A stretch of DNA of 64,000 bases. It comes from a virus. The notes under the pieces are model-generated. The model was given only the letters and a program-made list of their open reading frames with translations. It ran no database searches and had not been told where the DNA came from. The position numbers and the translations under genes are program-made. Below, piece by piece: positions 54,658 through 62,254 of the stretch (its first letter is position 1; every line of letters starts with the position of its first letter). The DNA lies in IMG/VR virus record IMGVR_UViG_3300031963_008158, positions 51,662 to 115,661 of that record. One strand, 5' to 3'.

Positions 54658-54905
54658 AAACAAAAGATATAACACCTCATAATGACAAAGATGAAGCACA
54701 TGGTTATTGGGAAACATATCATGATAATGGTCAATTACATTTTAAAGGAAACCATATTAATGATAAACAACATGGTTATTGGGAATACTATTATCCTAAT
54801 GGTCAATTAAGGTATAAAGGAAACTTTGTTAATGGTAAACAACATGGTTATTGGGAATGGTATAATTATAATGGTCAATTAAAAGAAAAAACATATTACA
54901 TATGA
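54654..54905 (+). CDS. MORN_2-like repeat protein, 3 units
   Basis: Starts MKTKDITPHNDKDEAHGYWE; variant FKGNHINDKQHG. ATGA-coupled. Confidence 0.85.
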   Translation: MKTKDITPHNDKDEAHGYWETYHDNGQLHFKGNHINDKQHGYWEYYYPNGQLRYKGNFVNGKQHGYWEWYNYNGQLKEKTYYI

Positions 54906-55153
54906 ATTCAAAAGATATAACACCTCGTAATGATAAAGATGAACCTCATGGGTATTGGGAATCCTATTATTCTAATGGTCAATTACATTCTAAAGGAAAC
55001 TATGTTAATGGTAAAGAACATGGTTATTGGGAATGGTATTGGTATAATGGTCAATTATGGTCTAAAGGAAACTATGTTAATGGTAACAGACATGGTTATT
55101 GGGAACTATATTATTATAATGGTAAATTAGAAGAAAAAATATATTATATATGA
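54902..55153 (+). CDS. MORN_2-like repeat protein, 3 units
   Basis: Starts MNSKDITPRNDKDEPHGYWE. Its first ~45 codons are repeated almost exactly at 55666. It ends at a junction that leads directly into a promoter cassette. Confidence 0.85.
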   Translation: MNSKDITPRNDKDEPHGYWESYYSNGQLHSKGNYVNGKEHGYWEWYWYNGQLWSKGNYVNGNRHGYWELYYYNGKLEEKIYYI

Positions 55154-55165
55154 GCAAAAATATAT

Positions 55166-55230
55166 TTGGTGGAATCAAATATTTATTTTACCTTTGTCCT
55201 GTTGTTTAACTTTTAAAAAGAAAAAAAAAT
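55166..55230 (+). promoter_or_regulatory. Promoter-leader cassette, TTTAAC type
   Basis: TTG 55166-55168, spacer 20, TACCTTTG 55189-55196, leader CCTGTTGTTTAACTTTTAAA. Confidence 0.75.
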
Positions 55231-55587
55231 ATGAAAAATAACTTTACAGAAAAAGAAAAAGAAGTCGCAAGAAAAGTCGTAAACGAATTAAGTGATTATG
55301 TTAATTACCGAAGAAGTACAGATGCCTTTATTTCAGAATTCAAAAATGACCATAGAACACTTCAACAATCAATGTTTAGATTAATGTTGAATATTATTCA
55401 CGAAATCGCTGATGATAGTTACCAAACAGATGGTAGAAACGAAGATTCTAAATTAATCGCTAAATTAATTGTAAATGGTTTTAAAGAACAAAAAAAATTA
55501 GAACTAATTAATAATGGTTTTTCTGAAAAAAATGCAAGTGATATGACAGAAAACTTTAAAATGTCAGATTATTTGAGATATGTATGA
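55231..55587 (+). CDS. Hypothetical helical protein, 118 aa
   Basis: MKNNFTEKEKEVARKVVNEL, MFRLMLNIIHEIADDSYQTDG and a charged helical end. Unknown, soluble. Confidence 0.65.
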   Translation: MKNNFTEKEKEVARKVVNELSDYVNYRRSTDAFISEFKNDHRTLQQSMFRLMLNIIHEIADDSYQTDGRNEDSKLIAKLIVNGFKEQKKLELINNGFSEKNASDMTENFKMSDYLRYV

Positions 55588-55654
55588 AATTAAATTTATA
55601 CTGCTAATAATAATCGGTTTAATTATTATAATATTAACTGATGTTGATTTTTAA
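55580..55654 (+). CDS. Possible 24-aa membrane peptide
   Basis: Overlaps the previous gene by eight bases; MYEIKFILLIIIGLIIIILT is one hydrophobic helix. Real only if the overlap drives re-initiation. Confidence 0.3.
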   Translation: MYEIKFILLIIIGLIIIILTDVDF

Positions 55655-55665
55655 TTAAAAATAAA

Positions 55666-56064
55666 TTGATTTCAAAAGATATAACACCTCGTAATGATAA
55701 AGATGAACCTCATGGGTATTGGGAATCCTATTATTCTAATGGTCAATTACATTCTAAAGGAAACTATGTTAATGGTAAAGAACATGGTTATTGGGAATCC
55801 TATTGTTATAATGGTCAATTATATTATAAAGGAAACTTTGTAGATGGTATAAAACATGGTTATTGGGAACAATACTATTATTCTAATGGTCAATTATACT
55901 CTAAAGGAAATTATGTTAATGGTAAACTACATGGTTATTGGGAATCCTATTATTCTAATGGTAAATTAGATTCTAAAGGAAACTATGTTAATGGTAACAG
56001 ACATGGTTATTGGGAAGAATATGATTATAATGGTAAATTAGAAGAAAAAATATATTATATATGA
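55666..56064 (+). CDS. MORN_2-like repeat protein, 5 units, TTG start
   Basis: The first codon is TTG where the matching gene at 53161 has ATG (ISKDITPRNDKDEPHGYWE follows). One unit has an extra Tyr (EQYYYSNGQ, 25 residues). Copies the first units of the gene at 54902. TTG initiation is plausible but may be weak. Confidence 0.7.
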   Translation: MISKDITPRNDKDEPHGYWESYYSNGQLHSKGNYVNGKEHGYWESYCYNGQLYYKGNFVDGIKHGYWEQYYYSNGQLYSKGNYVNGKLHGYWESYYSNGKLDSKGNYVNGNRHGYWEEYDYNGKLEEKIYYI

Positions 56065-56309
56065 AAAAAGATATATCAAGTTATAATGACCATGGTGAAG
56101 AACATGGGTATTGGGAATACTATTATGATAATGGTCAATTATCATATAAAGGAAACTATGTTAATGGTAAACTTCATGGTTATTGGGAATGGTATTATTA
56201 TGATGGTCAATTAAGGTATAAAGGAAACTATGTTAATGGTAAACAACATGGTTATTGGGAATACTATTGGTATAGTGGTGAATTAATGTATAAAATATAT
56301 TATATATGA
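56061..56309 (+). CDS. MORN_2-like repeat protein, 3 units
   Basis: Starts MKKDISSYNDHGEEHGYWEY, with ISSYND instead of ITPRN as in the genes at 60305 and 61464. Confidence 0.85.
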   Translation: MKKDISSYNDHGEEHGYWEYYYDNGQLSYKGNYVNGKLHGYWEWYYYDGQLRYKGNYVNGKQHGYWEYYWYSGELMYKIYYI

Positions 56310-56701
56310 AATCAAAAGATATAACACCTCGTAACGAAAAAGGTGAAGAACATGGGTATTGGGAAGAATATTATTCTAATGGTCAATTATGTTATAAAGG
56401 AAACTATGTTAATGGTAAACAACATGGTTATTGGGAAGATTATTATAGTAATGGTCAATTAGATTATAAAGGAAACTATGTTAATGGTGAACCACATGGA
56501 TATTGGGAAGAATATTATCATAATGGTAAATTAGATTATAAAGGAAACTATGTTAATGGTAACAGACATGGTTATTGGGAATACTATTATTATGATGGTC
56601 AATTACATTTTAAAGGAAACTATGTTAATGGTAAACAACATGGTTATTGGGAATACTATTATTATGATGGTCAATTAAAAGAAAAAACATATTACATATG
56701 A
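56306..56701 (+). CDS. MORN_2-like repeat protein, 5 units
   Basis: Starts MKSKDITPRNEKGEEHGYWE; contains the NGEPHGYWEEYYHNGKLDY unit found also at 39520, 17 kb away. ATGA-coupled. Confidence 0.85.
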   Translation: MKSKDITPRNEKGEEHGYWEEYYSNGQLCYKGNYVNGKQHGYWEDYYSNGQLDYKGNYVNGEPHGYWEEYYHNGKLDYKGNYVNGNRHGYWEYYYYDGQLHFKGNYVNGKQHGYWEYYYYDGQLKEKTYYI

Positions 56702-56949
56702 ATTCAAAAGATATAACACCATATAACAAAAAAGGTGAACGACATGGTTATTGGGAATGGTATTATGATAATGGTAACTTATGGTATAAAGGAAACTATG
56801 TTGATGGTAGAGAACATGGTTATTGTGAATCCTATTATTCTAATGGTCAATTACATTTTAAAGGAAACTATGTTAATGGTAAACAACATGGTTATTGGGA
56901 ATACTATTATTATGATGGTGAATTAAAAGAAAAAACATATTATATATGA
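56698..56949 (+). CDS. MORN_2-like repeat protein, 3 units
   Basis: Starts MNSKDITPYNKKGERHGYWE; one unit reads HGYCESYY. Its junction leads into the cassette at 56963. Confidence 0.85.
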   Translation: MNSKDITPYNKKGERHGYWEWYYDNGNLWYKGNYVDGREHGYCESYYSNGQLHFKGNYVNGKQHGYWEYYYYDGELKEKTYYI

Positions 56950-56962
56950 ATACAAAAAATAT

Positions 56963-57023
56963 TTGGTAGAATCAAATATTTATGTTAACTTTGTCCTATT
57001 GTTTAACTTTTAAAGAAAAGATT
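56963..57023 (+). promoter_or_regulatory. Promoter-leader cassette, TTTAAC type
   Basis: TTG 56963-56965, spacer 20, TAACTTTG 56986-56993, leader CCTATTGTTTAACTTTTAAA. Confidence 0.75.
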
Positions 57024-57413
57024 ATGATAAAACTTAAAAACACTGTCGAAAATGAAATCATTGGCTCATTTGAAAATCAAATTGATTTTATAGAAAAAAT
57101 AAAATTAATCGCAAAAGAAAATGACGATAACGATATTATAATATCTTCAACATATCACGCAATTGCTTATGTTAATGACTTTTGTGCTAATTTAGAAGTA
57201 TTTATTGATAAAAATACTATGAAAACTGAATCTTACCTCTGCAAATGCCTTAATTGTGATAATGTCTTATTTGATGAAAACCCACAAATTAATGCCGAAA
57301 AACATCTAATTAAAGGAAATGAATTACATATGATTGTAATTAAAGATGATGAAGAATATTACTTCGGTTGCCCAATATGTAATACAGATAGTTTCTTGTC
57401 AGATTTTAATTAA
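57024..57413 (+). CDS. Hypothetical protein with zinc-binding end, 129 aa
   Basis: ATG 57024 (MIKLKNTVENEIIGSFENQI) rather than a start inside the promoter leader. C-terminal half has KCLNCDN and GCPICNTD, a likely zinc ribbon. Unknown. Confidence 0.65.
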   Translation: MIKLKNTVENEIIGSFENQIDFIEKIKLIAKENDDNDIIISSTYHAIAYVNDFCANLEVFIDKNTMKTESYLCKCLNCDNVLFDENPQINAEKHLIKGNELHMIVIKDDEEYYFGCPICNTDSFLSDFN

Positions 57414-57446
57414 TTAAAACAAAAAATATCTTTCTTCAGAACATAT

Positions 57447-57477
57447 TTGGTAAAATAAAAAAAAGTTTGTAAGTTTG
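57447..57477 (+). promoter_or_regulatory. Bacteroidota-type promoter
   Basis: TTG 57447-57449, spacer 20, TAAGTTTG 57470-57477; 19-base leader to ATG 57497. Confidence 0.7.
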
Positions 57478-57496
57478 TAATGTTAAAATAAAAAAT

Positions 57497-57763
57497 ATGA
57501 AAAAGACAGAAAACAAAAAAACACTCCTTAAAGGTCAAGGAACTAATCAACACACACTTTATGGTGATTTATTGATTAATGAAAGAATTAGTGATTTTGA
57601 ACCAATAATCGTTAAATCACAAAGTATTTTGAAACACGAAAAACCTAATGGACAATTTTCAAATGAACATAAACCTCTAATTGTTTCTAAAGGTGAATGG
57701 CTAATGGGTAAACAAGTTGAATATAACCCAATGAAAAAAACAATCTCACAAATCTGGGATTAA
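57497..57763 (+). CDS. Hypothetical protein, 88 aa
   Basis: MKKTENKKTLLKGQGTNQHT, beta-rich, ending KGEWLMGKQVEYNPMKKTIS. The end loosely matches the gene at 46640. Followed by a strong terminator. Confidence 0.65.
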   Translation: MKKTENKKTLLKGQGTNQHTLYGDLLINERISDFEPIIVKSQSILKHEKPNGQFSNEHKPLIVSKGEWLMGKQVEYNPMKKTISQIWD

Positions 57764-57781
57764 TTAATTATTAAACTAATT

Positions 57782-57820
57782 AAAAAAACCATATTAATAA
57801 TTTTAATATGGTTTTTATTT
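57782..57820 (+). terminator. Strong rho-independent terminator
   Basis: AAAAACCATATTAA and TTAATATGGTTTTT form a long stem and are followed by T-rich sequence. Confidence 0.85.
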
Positions 57821-57825
57821 TTAAT

Positions 57826-58005
57826 ATGAAAACAACAAATATAACACCTCGTAACGAAAAAGGTGAAAGACATGGTTATTGGGAATTCTATTATGTTAAT
57901 GGTCAATTATGGTGTAAAGGAAACTATCTTAATGGTAAACTTCATGGTTATTGGGAATACTATTATACTAATGGTAAATTAATGTATAAAATATATTATA
58001 TATGA
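57826..58005 (+). CDS. MORN_2-like repeat protein, 2 units
   Basis: ATG 57826 (MKTTNITPRNEKGERHGYWE), just after the terminator; no TAnnTTTG box is visible in front, so expression may rely on read-through. Starts the longest unbroken run of MORN genes (nine). Confidence 0.8.
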   Translation: MKTTNITPRNEKGERHGYWEFYYVNGQLWCKGNYLNGKLHGYWEYYYTNGKLMYKIYYI

Positions 58006-58469
58006 AATCAAAAGATATAACACCTTATAACGAAAAAGGTGAACGACATGGTTATTGGGAAACATATCATGATAATGGTCAATTATGGTATAAAGGAAAC
58101 TATATTAATGGTAAACAACATGGGTATTGGGAATGTTATTATACTAATGGTCAATTAATGTTTAAAGGAAACTTTGTAGATGGTATAAAACATGGTTATT
58201 GGGAAGTATATTGGGATAATGGTCAATTAGATTATAAAGGAAACTTTGTAGATGGTAAAGCACATGGTTATTGGGAAAACTATTGGGATAATGGTCAATT
58301 ATCTTATAAAGGAAACTATGTTAATGATAAACAACATGGTTCATGGGAATCCTATTGGAATAATGGTCAATTACATTATAAAGGAAACTATGTTAATGGT
58401 AACAAACATGGTTATTGGGAATATTATCATACTGATGGTAAATTAAAATCTAAAATATATTATATATGA
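58002..58469 (+). CDS. MORN_2-like repeat protein, 6 units
   Basis: Starts MKSKDITPYNEKGERHGYWE; one HGSWE unit; end YYHTDGKLKSKIYYI. ATGA-coupled. Confidence 0.85.
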   Translation: MKSKDITPYNEKGERHGYWETYHDNGQLWYKGNYINGKQHGYWECYYTNGQLMFKGNFVDGIKHGYWEVYWDNGQLDYKGNFVDGKAHGYWENYWDNGQLSYKGNYVNDKQHGSWESYWNNGQLHYKGNYVNGNKHGYWEYYHTDGKLKSKIYYI

Positions 58470-58789
58470 ATTCAAAAAATATAACACCTCGTAATGATAA
58501 AGGTGAAGCACATGGTTATTGGGAAGAATATTTTTCTAATGGTCAATTATCTTATAAAGGAAACTATGTTAATGGTAACAGACATGGTTATTGGGAATCC
58601 TATTGGTATAATGGTCAATTATGTTCTAAAGAAAACTATATTAATGGTAAGAAACATGGTTCATGGGAACGATATTGGTCTAATGGTCAATTAGATTATA
58701 AAGGAAACTATATTAATGGTAAGAAACATGGTTATTGGGAATACTATTGGAGTAGTGGTGAATTAGAATCAAAAATATATTATATATGA
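58466..58789 (+). CDS. MORN_2-like repeat protein, 4 units
   Basis: Starts MNSKNITPRNDKGEAHGYWE; variant SKENYINGKKHG; end WSSGELESKIYYI is shared with 60768. ATGA-coupled. Confidence 0.85.
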   Translation: MNSKNITPRNDKGEAHGYWEEYFSNGQLSYKGNYVNGNRHGYWESYWYNGQLCSKENYINGKKHGSWERYWSNGQLDYKGNYINGKKHGYWEYYWSSGELESKIYYI

Positions 58790-59034
58790 AAAAAGATATA
58801 ACACCTATTAACGAAAAAGGTGAACCACATGGTTCATGGGAAGTGTATTGGTATAATGGTAAATTAGATTTTAAAGGATACTTTGTAGATGGTAAACGAC
58901 ATGGTTATTGGGAAGAAGATTGGGGCAATGGTAAATTAATGTTTAAAGGAAACTATGTTAATGGTAAACAACATGGTTATTGGGAAAGATATTATCCTAA
59001 TGGTAAATTAAAAGACAAAATATATTATATATGA
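58786..59034 (+). CDS. MORN_2-like repeat protein, 3 units
   Basis: Starts MKKDITPINEKGEPHGSWEV; variants FKGYFVDG and EEDWGNGKL. ATGA-coupled. Confidence 0.85.
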   Translation: MKKDITPINEKGEPHGSWEVYWYNGKLDFKGYFVDGKRHGYWEEDWGNGKLMFKGNYVNGKQHGYWERYYPNGKLKDKIYYI

Positions 59035-59351
59035 AAAAAGATATAACACCTCGTAATGACAAAGATGAAGCACATGGGTATTGGGAATGGTATTATCCTA
59101 ATGGTCAATTAGATTATAAAGGAAACTATGTTAATGGTAAACTACATGGTTATTGGGAACGATATTGGTCTAATGGTCAATTATGGTATAAAGGAATCTT
59201 TGTTAATGATAACAGACATGGTTATTGGGAATGGTATTATGAGAATGGTCAATTATGGTCTAAAGGAAACTATCTTAATGGTAAACAACATGGTTATTGG
59301 GAAAGATATTATAATAATGGTAAATCAAATACTAAAATATATTATATATGA
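59031..59351 (+). CDS. MORN_2-like repeat protein, 4 units
   Basis: Starts MKKDITPRNDKDEAHGYWEW; variant YKGIFVNDNRHG and tail NNGKSNTKIYYI. ATGA-coupled. Confidence 0.85.
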   Translation: MKKDITPRNDKDEAHGYWEWYYPNGQLDYKGNYVNGKLHGYWERYWSNGQLWYKGIFVNDNRHGYWEWYYENGQLWSKGNYLNGKQHGYWERYYNNGKSNTKIYYI

Positions 59352-59599
59352 ATTCAAAAAATATAACACCTTATAACGAAAAAGGTGAACGACATGGTTA
59401 TTGGGAACGATATTATAATAATGGTAATTTACATTATAAAGGAAACTATGTTAATGGTAATGAACATGGTTATTGGCAATGTTATTATCGTAATGGTCAA
59501 TTAAGGTCTAAAGGAAACTATCTTAATGGTAAGCAAAATGGGTATTGGGAACGATATTGGGATAATGGTCAATTAGATTCTAAAATATATTATATATGA
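59348..59599 (+). CDS. MORN_2-like repeat protein, 3 units
   Basis: Starts MNSKNITPYNEKGERHGYWE; variants HGYWQCYYRNG and KQNGYWER (His lost). ATGA-coupled. Confidence 0.85.
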   Translation: MNSKNITPYNEKGERHGYWERYYNNGNLHYKGNYVNGNEHGYWQCYYRNGQLRSKGNYLNGKQNGYWERYWDNGQLDSKIYYI

Positions 59600-59988
59600 A
59601 AAAAAATATAACACCATACAATGACCAAGATGAACGACATGGTTATTGGGAAGTATATTATCCTAATGGTCAATTAGTTTATAAAGGAAACTATCTTAAT
59701 GATAAAAAACATGGTTATTGGGAAAACTATTATCCTAATGGTCAATTAGGTTATAAAGGAAACTATCTTAATGATAAAAAACATGGTTATTGGGAAGCCT
59801 ATTATTCTAATGGTAAATTAAATTATAAAGGAAACTATCTTAATGATAAAAAACATGGTTATTGGGAAGCCTATTATTCTAATGGTAAATTAAATTATAA
59901 AGGAAACTATGTTAATGGTAATGAACATGGTTATTGGGAATACTATTATTATGATGGTGAATTAAAAGAAAAAATATATTATATATGA
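59596..59988 (+). CDS. MORN_2-like repeat protein, 5 units
   Basis: Starts MKKNITPYNDQDERHGYWEV. Two successive units (LNDKKHGYWEAYYSNGKLNY) are identical at DNA level, a fresh 72-base duplication. Confidence 0.85.
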   Translation: MKKNITPYNDQDERHGYWEVYYPNGQLVYKGNYLNDKKHGYWENYYPNGQLGYKGNYLNDKKHGYWEAYYSNGKLNYKGNYLNDKKHGYWEAYYSNGKLNYKGNYVNGNEHGYWEYYYYDGELKEKIYYI

Positions 59989-60308
59989 AATCAAAAAATA
60001 TAAAACCTATTAACGAAAAAGGTGAAAAACATGGTTATTGGGAAGTATATTGGGGTAATGGTCAATTAGATTATAAAGGAAACTATCTTAATGATAAAAA
60101 ACATGGTTATTGGGAATCCTATTATTCTAATGGTCAATTAGCCTATAAAGGGAACTATGTTAATGGTAAAGAACATGGTTATTTGGAATCCTATTATTCT
60201 AATGGTCAATTACATTTTAAAGGAAACTATATTAATGGTAAACTACATGGGTATTCGGAATCCTATTATTCTAATGGTAAATTAAAATCTAAAATATATT
60301 ATATATGA
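59985..60308 (+). CDS. MORN_2-like repeat protein, 4 units
   Basis: Starts MKSKNIKPINEKGEKHGYWE; shares LNDKKHGYWE with the preceding gene; variants HGYLESYY and HGYSESYY. ATGA-coupled. Confidence 0.85.
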   Translation: MKSKNIKPINEKGEKHGYWEVYWGNGQLDYKGNYLNDKKHGYWESYYSNGQLAYKGNYVNGKEHGYLESYYSNGQLHFKGNYINGKLHGYSESYYSNGKLKSKIYYI

Positions 60309-60484
60309 AAACAAAAGATATATCAAGTTATAATGACCAAGGTGAAGCACATGGTTATTGGGAAGTATATTGGAATAATGGTCAATTATTATATAAAGGA
60401 AACTATATTAATGGTAAAGAACATGGTTATTGGGAATGGTATTATGATAATGGTAAATTAAATACTAAAATATATTATATATGA
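60305..60484 (+). CDS. MORN_2-like repeat protein, 2 units
   Basis: 59 aa from the ATGA overlap: MKTKDISSYNDQGEAHGYWE then one full and one end unit, stop TGA at the usual YYI. Last of the nine-gene run. Confidence 0.8.
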   Translation: MKTKDISSYNDQGEAHGYWEVYWNNGQLLYKGNYINGKEHGYWEWYYDNGKLNTKIYYI

Positions 60485-60767
60485 ATTTTTTGTCCTATGG
60501 TTAGCACCTTTTCATTTTTTATACTAAAAACATGTTTTTATAACGAAATTAACTAAATTCATAAAAAATTAACTAACATTTAATACACTACTTTATGTAA
60601 AATCTGTTTTTTTACCAATGAAACCCTAATAATTAATGATTAATCACACTTACATATAGTAATTATATCTAAATTATATATAAACATATTTTATTGGCTA
60701 TGGGTATTATACTATATTCTCAATAAAAAGATTTTTATTTATCAAAAAAAATATATACCTTTGTAAT
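60485..60767. other. Non-coding gap, 283 bases
   Basis: No open frame worth calling. AT-rich, with a more complex stretch TTGTCCTATGGTTAGCACC at its start. TACCTTTG at 60756-60763, four bases before the next ATG, is a promoter box. Otherwise I see no strong hairpin. Confidence 0.5.
60756..60763 (+). promoter_or_regulatory. Bacteroidota-type -7 box
   Basis: TACCTTTG four bases before ATG 60768; no TTG at the right distance. Confidence 0.55.
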
Positions 60768-61235
60768 ATGAATTCAAAAGATATAACACCTTATAACGAA
60801 AAATGTGAAAGACATGGTTATTGGGAACTCTATTATTCTAATGGTCAATTAAGTTCTAAAGGAAACTTTGTTAATAATAAAAAACATGGTTATTGGGAAT
60901 CCTATTATTCTAATGGTCAATTACAGTATAAAGGAAACTTTGTAGATGGTAAAGCACATGGTTATTGGGAATCCTATTGGAATAATGGTCAATTATGGTG
61001 TAAAGGAAACTATCTTAATGGTAATAAACATGGTTATTGGGAATACTATTATGCTAATGGTCAATTATGGTATAAAGGAAACTATGTTAATGGTAATGAA
61101 CATGGTTATTGGGAATACTATTATTCTAATGGTCAATTAGATTATAAAGGAAACTATGTTAATGGAAAACAACATGGTTATTGGGAATACTATTGGAGTA
61201 GTGGTGAATTAGAATCTAAAATATATTATATATGA
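60768..61235 (+). CDS. MORN_2-like repeat protein, 6 units
   Basis: Starts MNSKDITPYNEKCERHGYWE (Gly to Cys in the lead). Units VDGKAHGYWESYWNNGQLWC and following match the gene at 41841. Near-leaderless promoter. Confidence 0.85.
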   Translation: MNSKDITPYNEKCERHGYWELYYSNGQLSSKGNFVNNKKHGYWESYYSNGQLQYKGNFVDGKAHGYWESYWNNGQLWCKGNYLNGNKHGYWEYYYANGQLWYKGNYVNGNEHGYWEYYYSNGQLDYKGNYVNGKQHGYWEYYWSSGELESKIYYI

Positions 61236-61441
61236 ATTCAAGTATAATACATATAATTTTTAGTTTATTAATAACAGATATTAGTGAATATAATATTTGT
61301 TATAAGGTAATTCATAATGGTAAAACATATGAATGTAAAGAATATAGATATGATGAAGTTGGTTGTATTAATTTCAACAATGGTGATGAAGATATTAAGA
61401 TATGTAACAATTTCATTTTAATTAAGTTTAATAATAATTAG
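61232..61441 (+). CDS. Non-MORN protein on a MORN junction, 69 aa
   Basis: Starts at the ATGA overlap with ATGAATTCAA, the normal MORN opening, but continues SIIHIIFSLLITDISEYNI then a beta-rich domain (GKTYECKEYRYDEVGC). It appears to be a foreign gene joined to the junction. Unknown function. Confidence 0.6.
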   Translation: MNSSIIHIIFSLLITDISEYNICYKVIHNGKTYECKEYRYDEVGCINFNNGDEDIKICNNFILIKFNNN

Positions 61442-61456
61442 TACACAAACGTGTAC
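61441..61456. repeat. Palindrome GTACAC-AAAC-GTGTAC
   Basis: Six-base arms; third copy of the element at 32236. It lies at the stop of the upstream gene, just before a MORN gene. Confidence 0.6.
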
Positions 61457-61463
61457 ATTATAT

Positions 61464-61715
61464 ATGAAGAATAAAAATATATCAAGTTATAATGACCAAG
61501 GTGAAGCACATGGTTATTGGGAAGAATATTATAGTAATGGTAAATTATGGTATAAAGGATATTATGTTAATGGTAAACCACATGGTTATTTGGAAGTATA
61601 TTATCTTAATGGTCAATTACAGTATAAAGGAAACTATGTTAATGGTAAGAGATATGGTTATTGGGAAAGATATTATCCTAATGGTAAATTAAATACTAAA
61701 ACATATTATATATGA
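61464..61715 (+). CDS. MORN_2-like repeat protein, 3 units
   Basis: Starts MKNKNISSYNDQGEAHGYWE; variants YKGYYVNGKPHG and NGKRYGYWER. ATGA-coupled to the next. Confidence 0.85.
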   Translation: MKNKNISSYNDQGEAHGYWEEYYSNGKLWYKGYYVNGKPHGYLEVYYLNGQLQYKGNYVNGKRYGYWERYYPNGKLNTKTYYI

Positions 61716-61891
61716 AGACAAAAGATATAAGACCATATAATGATAAAGGTGAACGACATGGTTATTGGGAAAAATATTATCTTAATGGTAACTTATGGTA
61801 TAAAGGAAACTATGTTAATGGTAACAGACATGGTTATTGGGAATGGTATCATGATAATGGTCAATTAGATTCAAAAATATATTATATATGA
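61712..61891 (+). CDS. MORN_2-like repeat protein, 2 units
   Basis: 59 aa: MKTKDIRPYNDKGERHGYWE, YYLNGNLWYKGN, end DSKIYYI. ATGA overlaps at both ends. Confidence 0.8.
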   Translation: MKTKDIRPYNDKGERHGYWEKYYLNGNLWYKGNYVNGNRHGYWEWYHDNGQLDSKIYYI

Positions 61892-62139
61892 AGACAAAAA
61901 ATATACAACCTATTAATGAGAAAGGTGAACCACATGGTTATTGGGAATACTATTGGGGTAATGGTCAATTACATTATAAAGGAAACTATGTTAATGGTAA
62001 ACAACATGGGTATTGGGAATGTTATTATTCTAATGGTCAATTAGATTATAAAGGAAACTTTGTTAATGATAATGCACATGGTTATTGGGAAGAATACCAT
62101 TATAATGGTCAATTAAAAGAAAAAACATATTATATATGA
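61888..62139 (+). CDS. MORN_2-like repeat protein, 3 units
   Basis: Starts MKTKNIQPINEKGEPHGYWE; joint VNDNAHGYWEEYH. Last YYI-type gene in the window. Confidence 0.85.
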   Translation: MKTKNIQPINEKGEPHGYWEYYWGNGQLHYKGNYVNGKQHGYWECYYSNGQLDYKGNFVNDNAHGYWEEYHYNGQLKEKTYYI

Positions 62140-62210
62140 ATTCAACAGATATAACATTAAATAATGGACACAAATGTGTACATAAAAAAAGGCAAAAAAT
62201 AATTTGGTAG
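62136..62210 (+). pseudogene. MORN_2-like 5' remnant
   Basis: MNSTDITLNN, then it runs through the palindrome at 62165 and ends at the TAG of the next promoter's TTTGGTAG. A start module whose repeats were lost. Confidence 0.5.
62165..62182. repeat. Imperfect palindrome GGACAC-AAAT-GTGTAC
   Basis: Fourth copy of the GTACAC-N4-GTGTAC element, with one mismatch in the left arm. Confidence 0.5.
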
Positions 62211-62254
62211 ATTAAATTATTTGTTATATCTTTGTACCATAAACAAAAAGAGAA
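62204..62254 (+). promoter_or_regulatory. Promoter-leader cassette, AAACAAAAAG type
   Basis: TTG 62204-62206, spacer 20, TATCTTTG 62227-62234, leader CATAAACAAAAAGAGAA. Confidence 0.75.
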
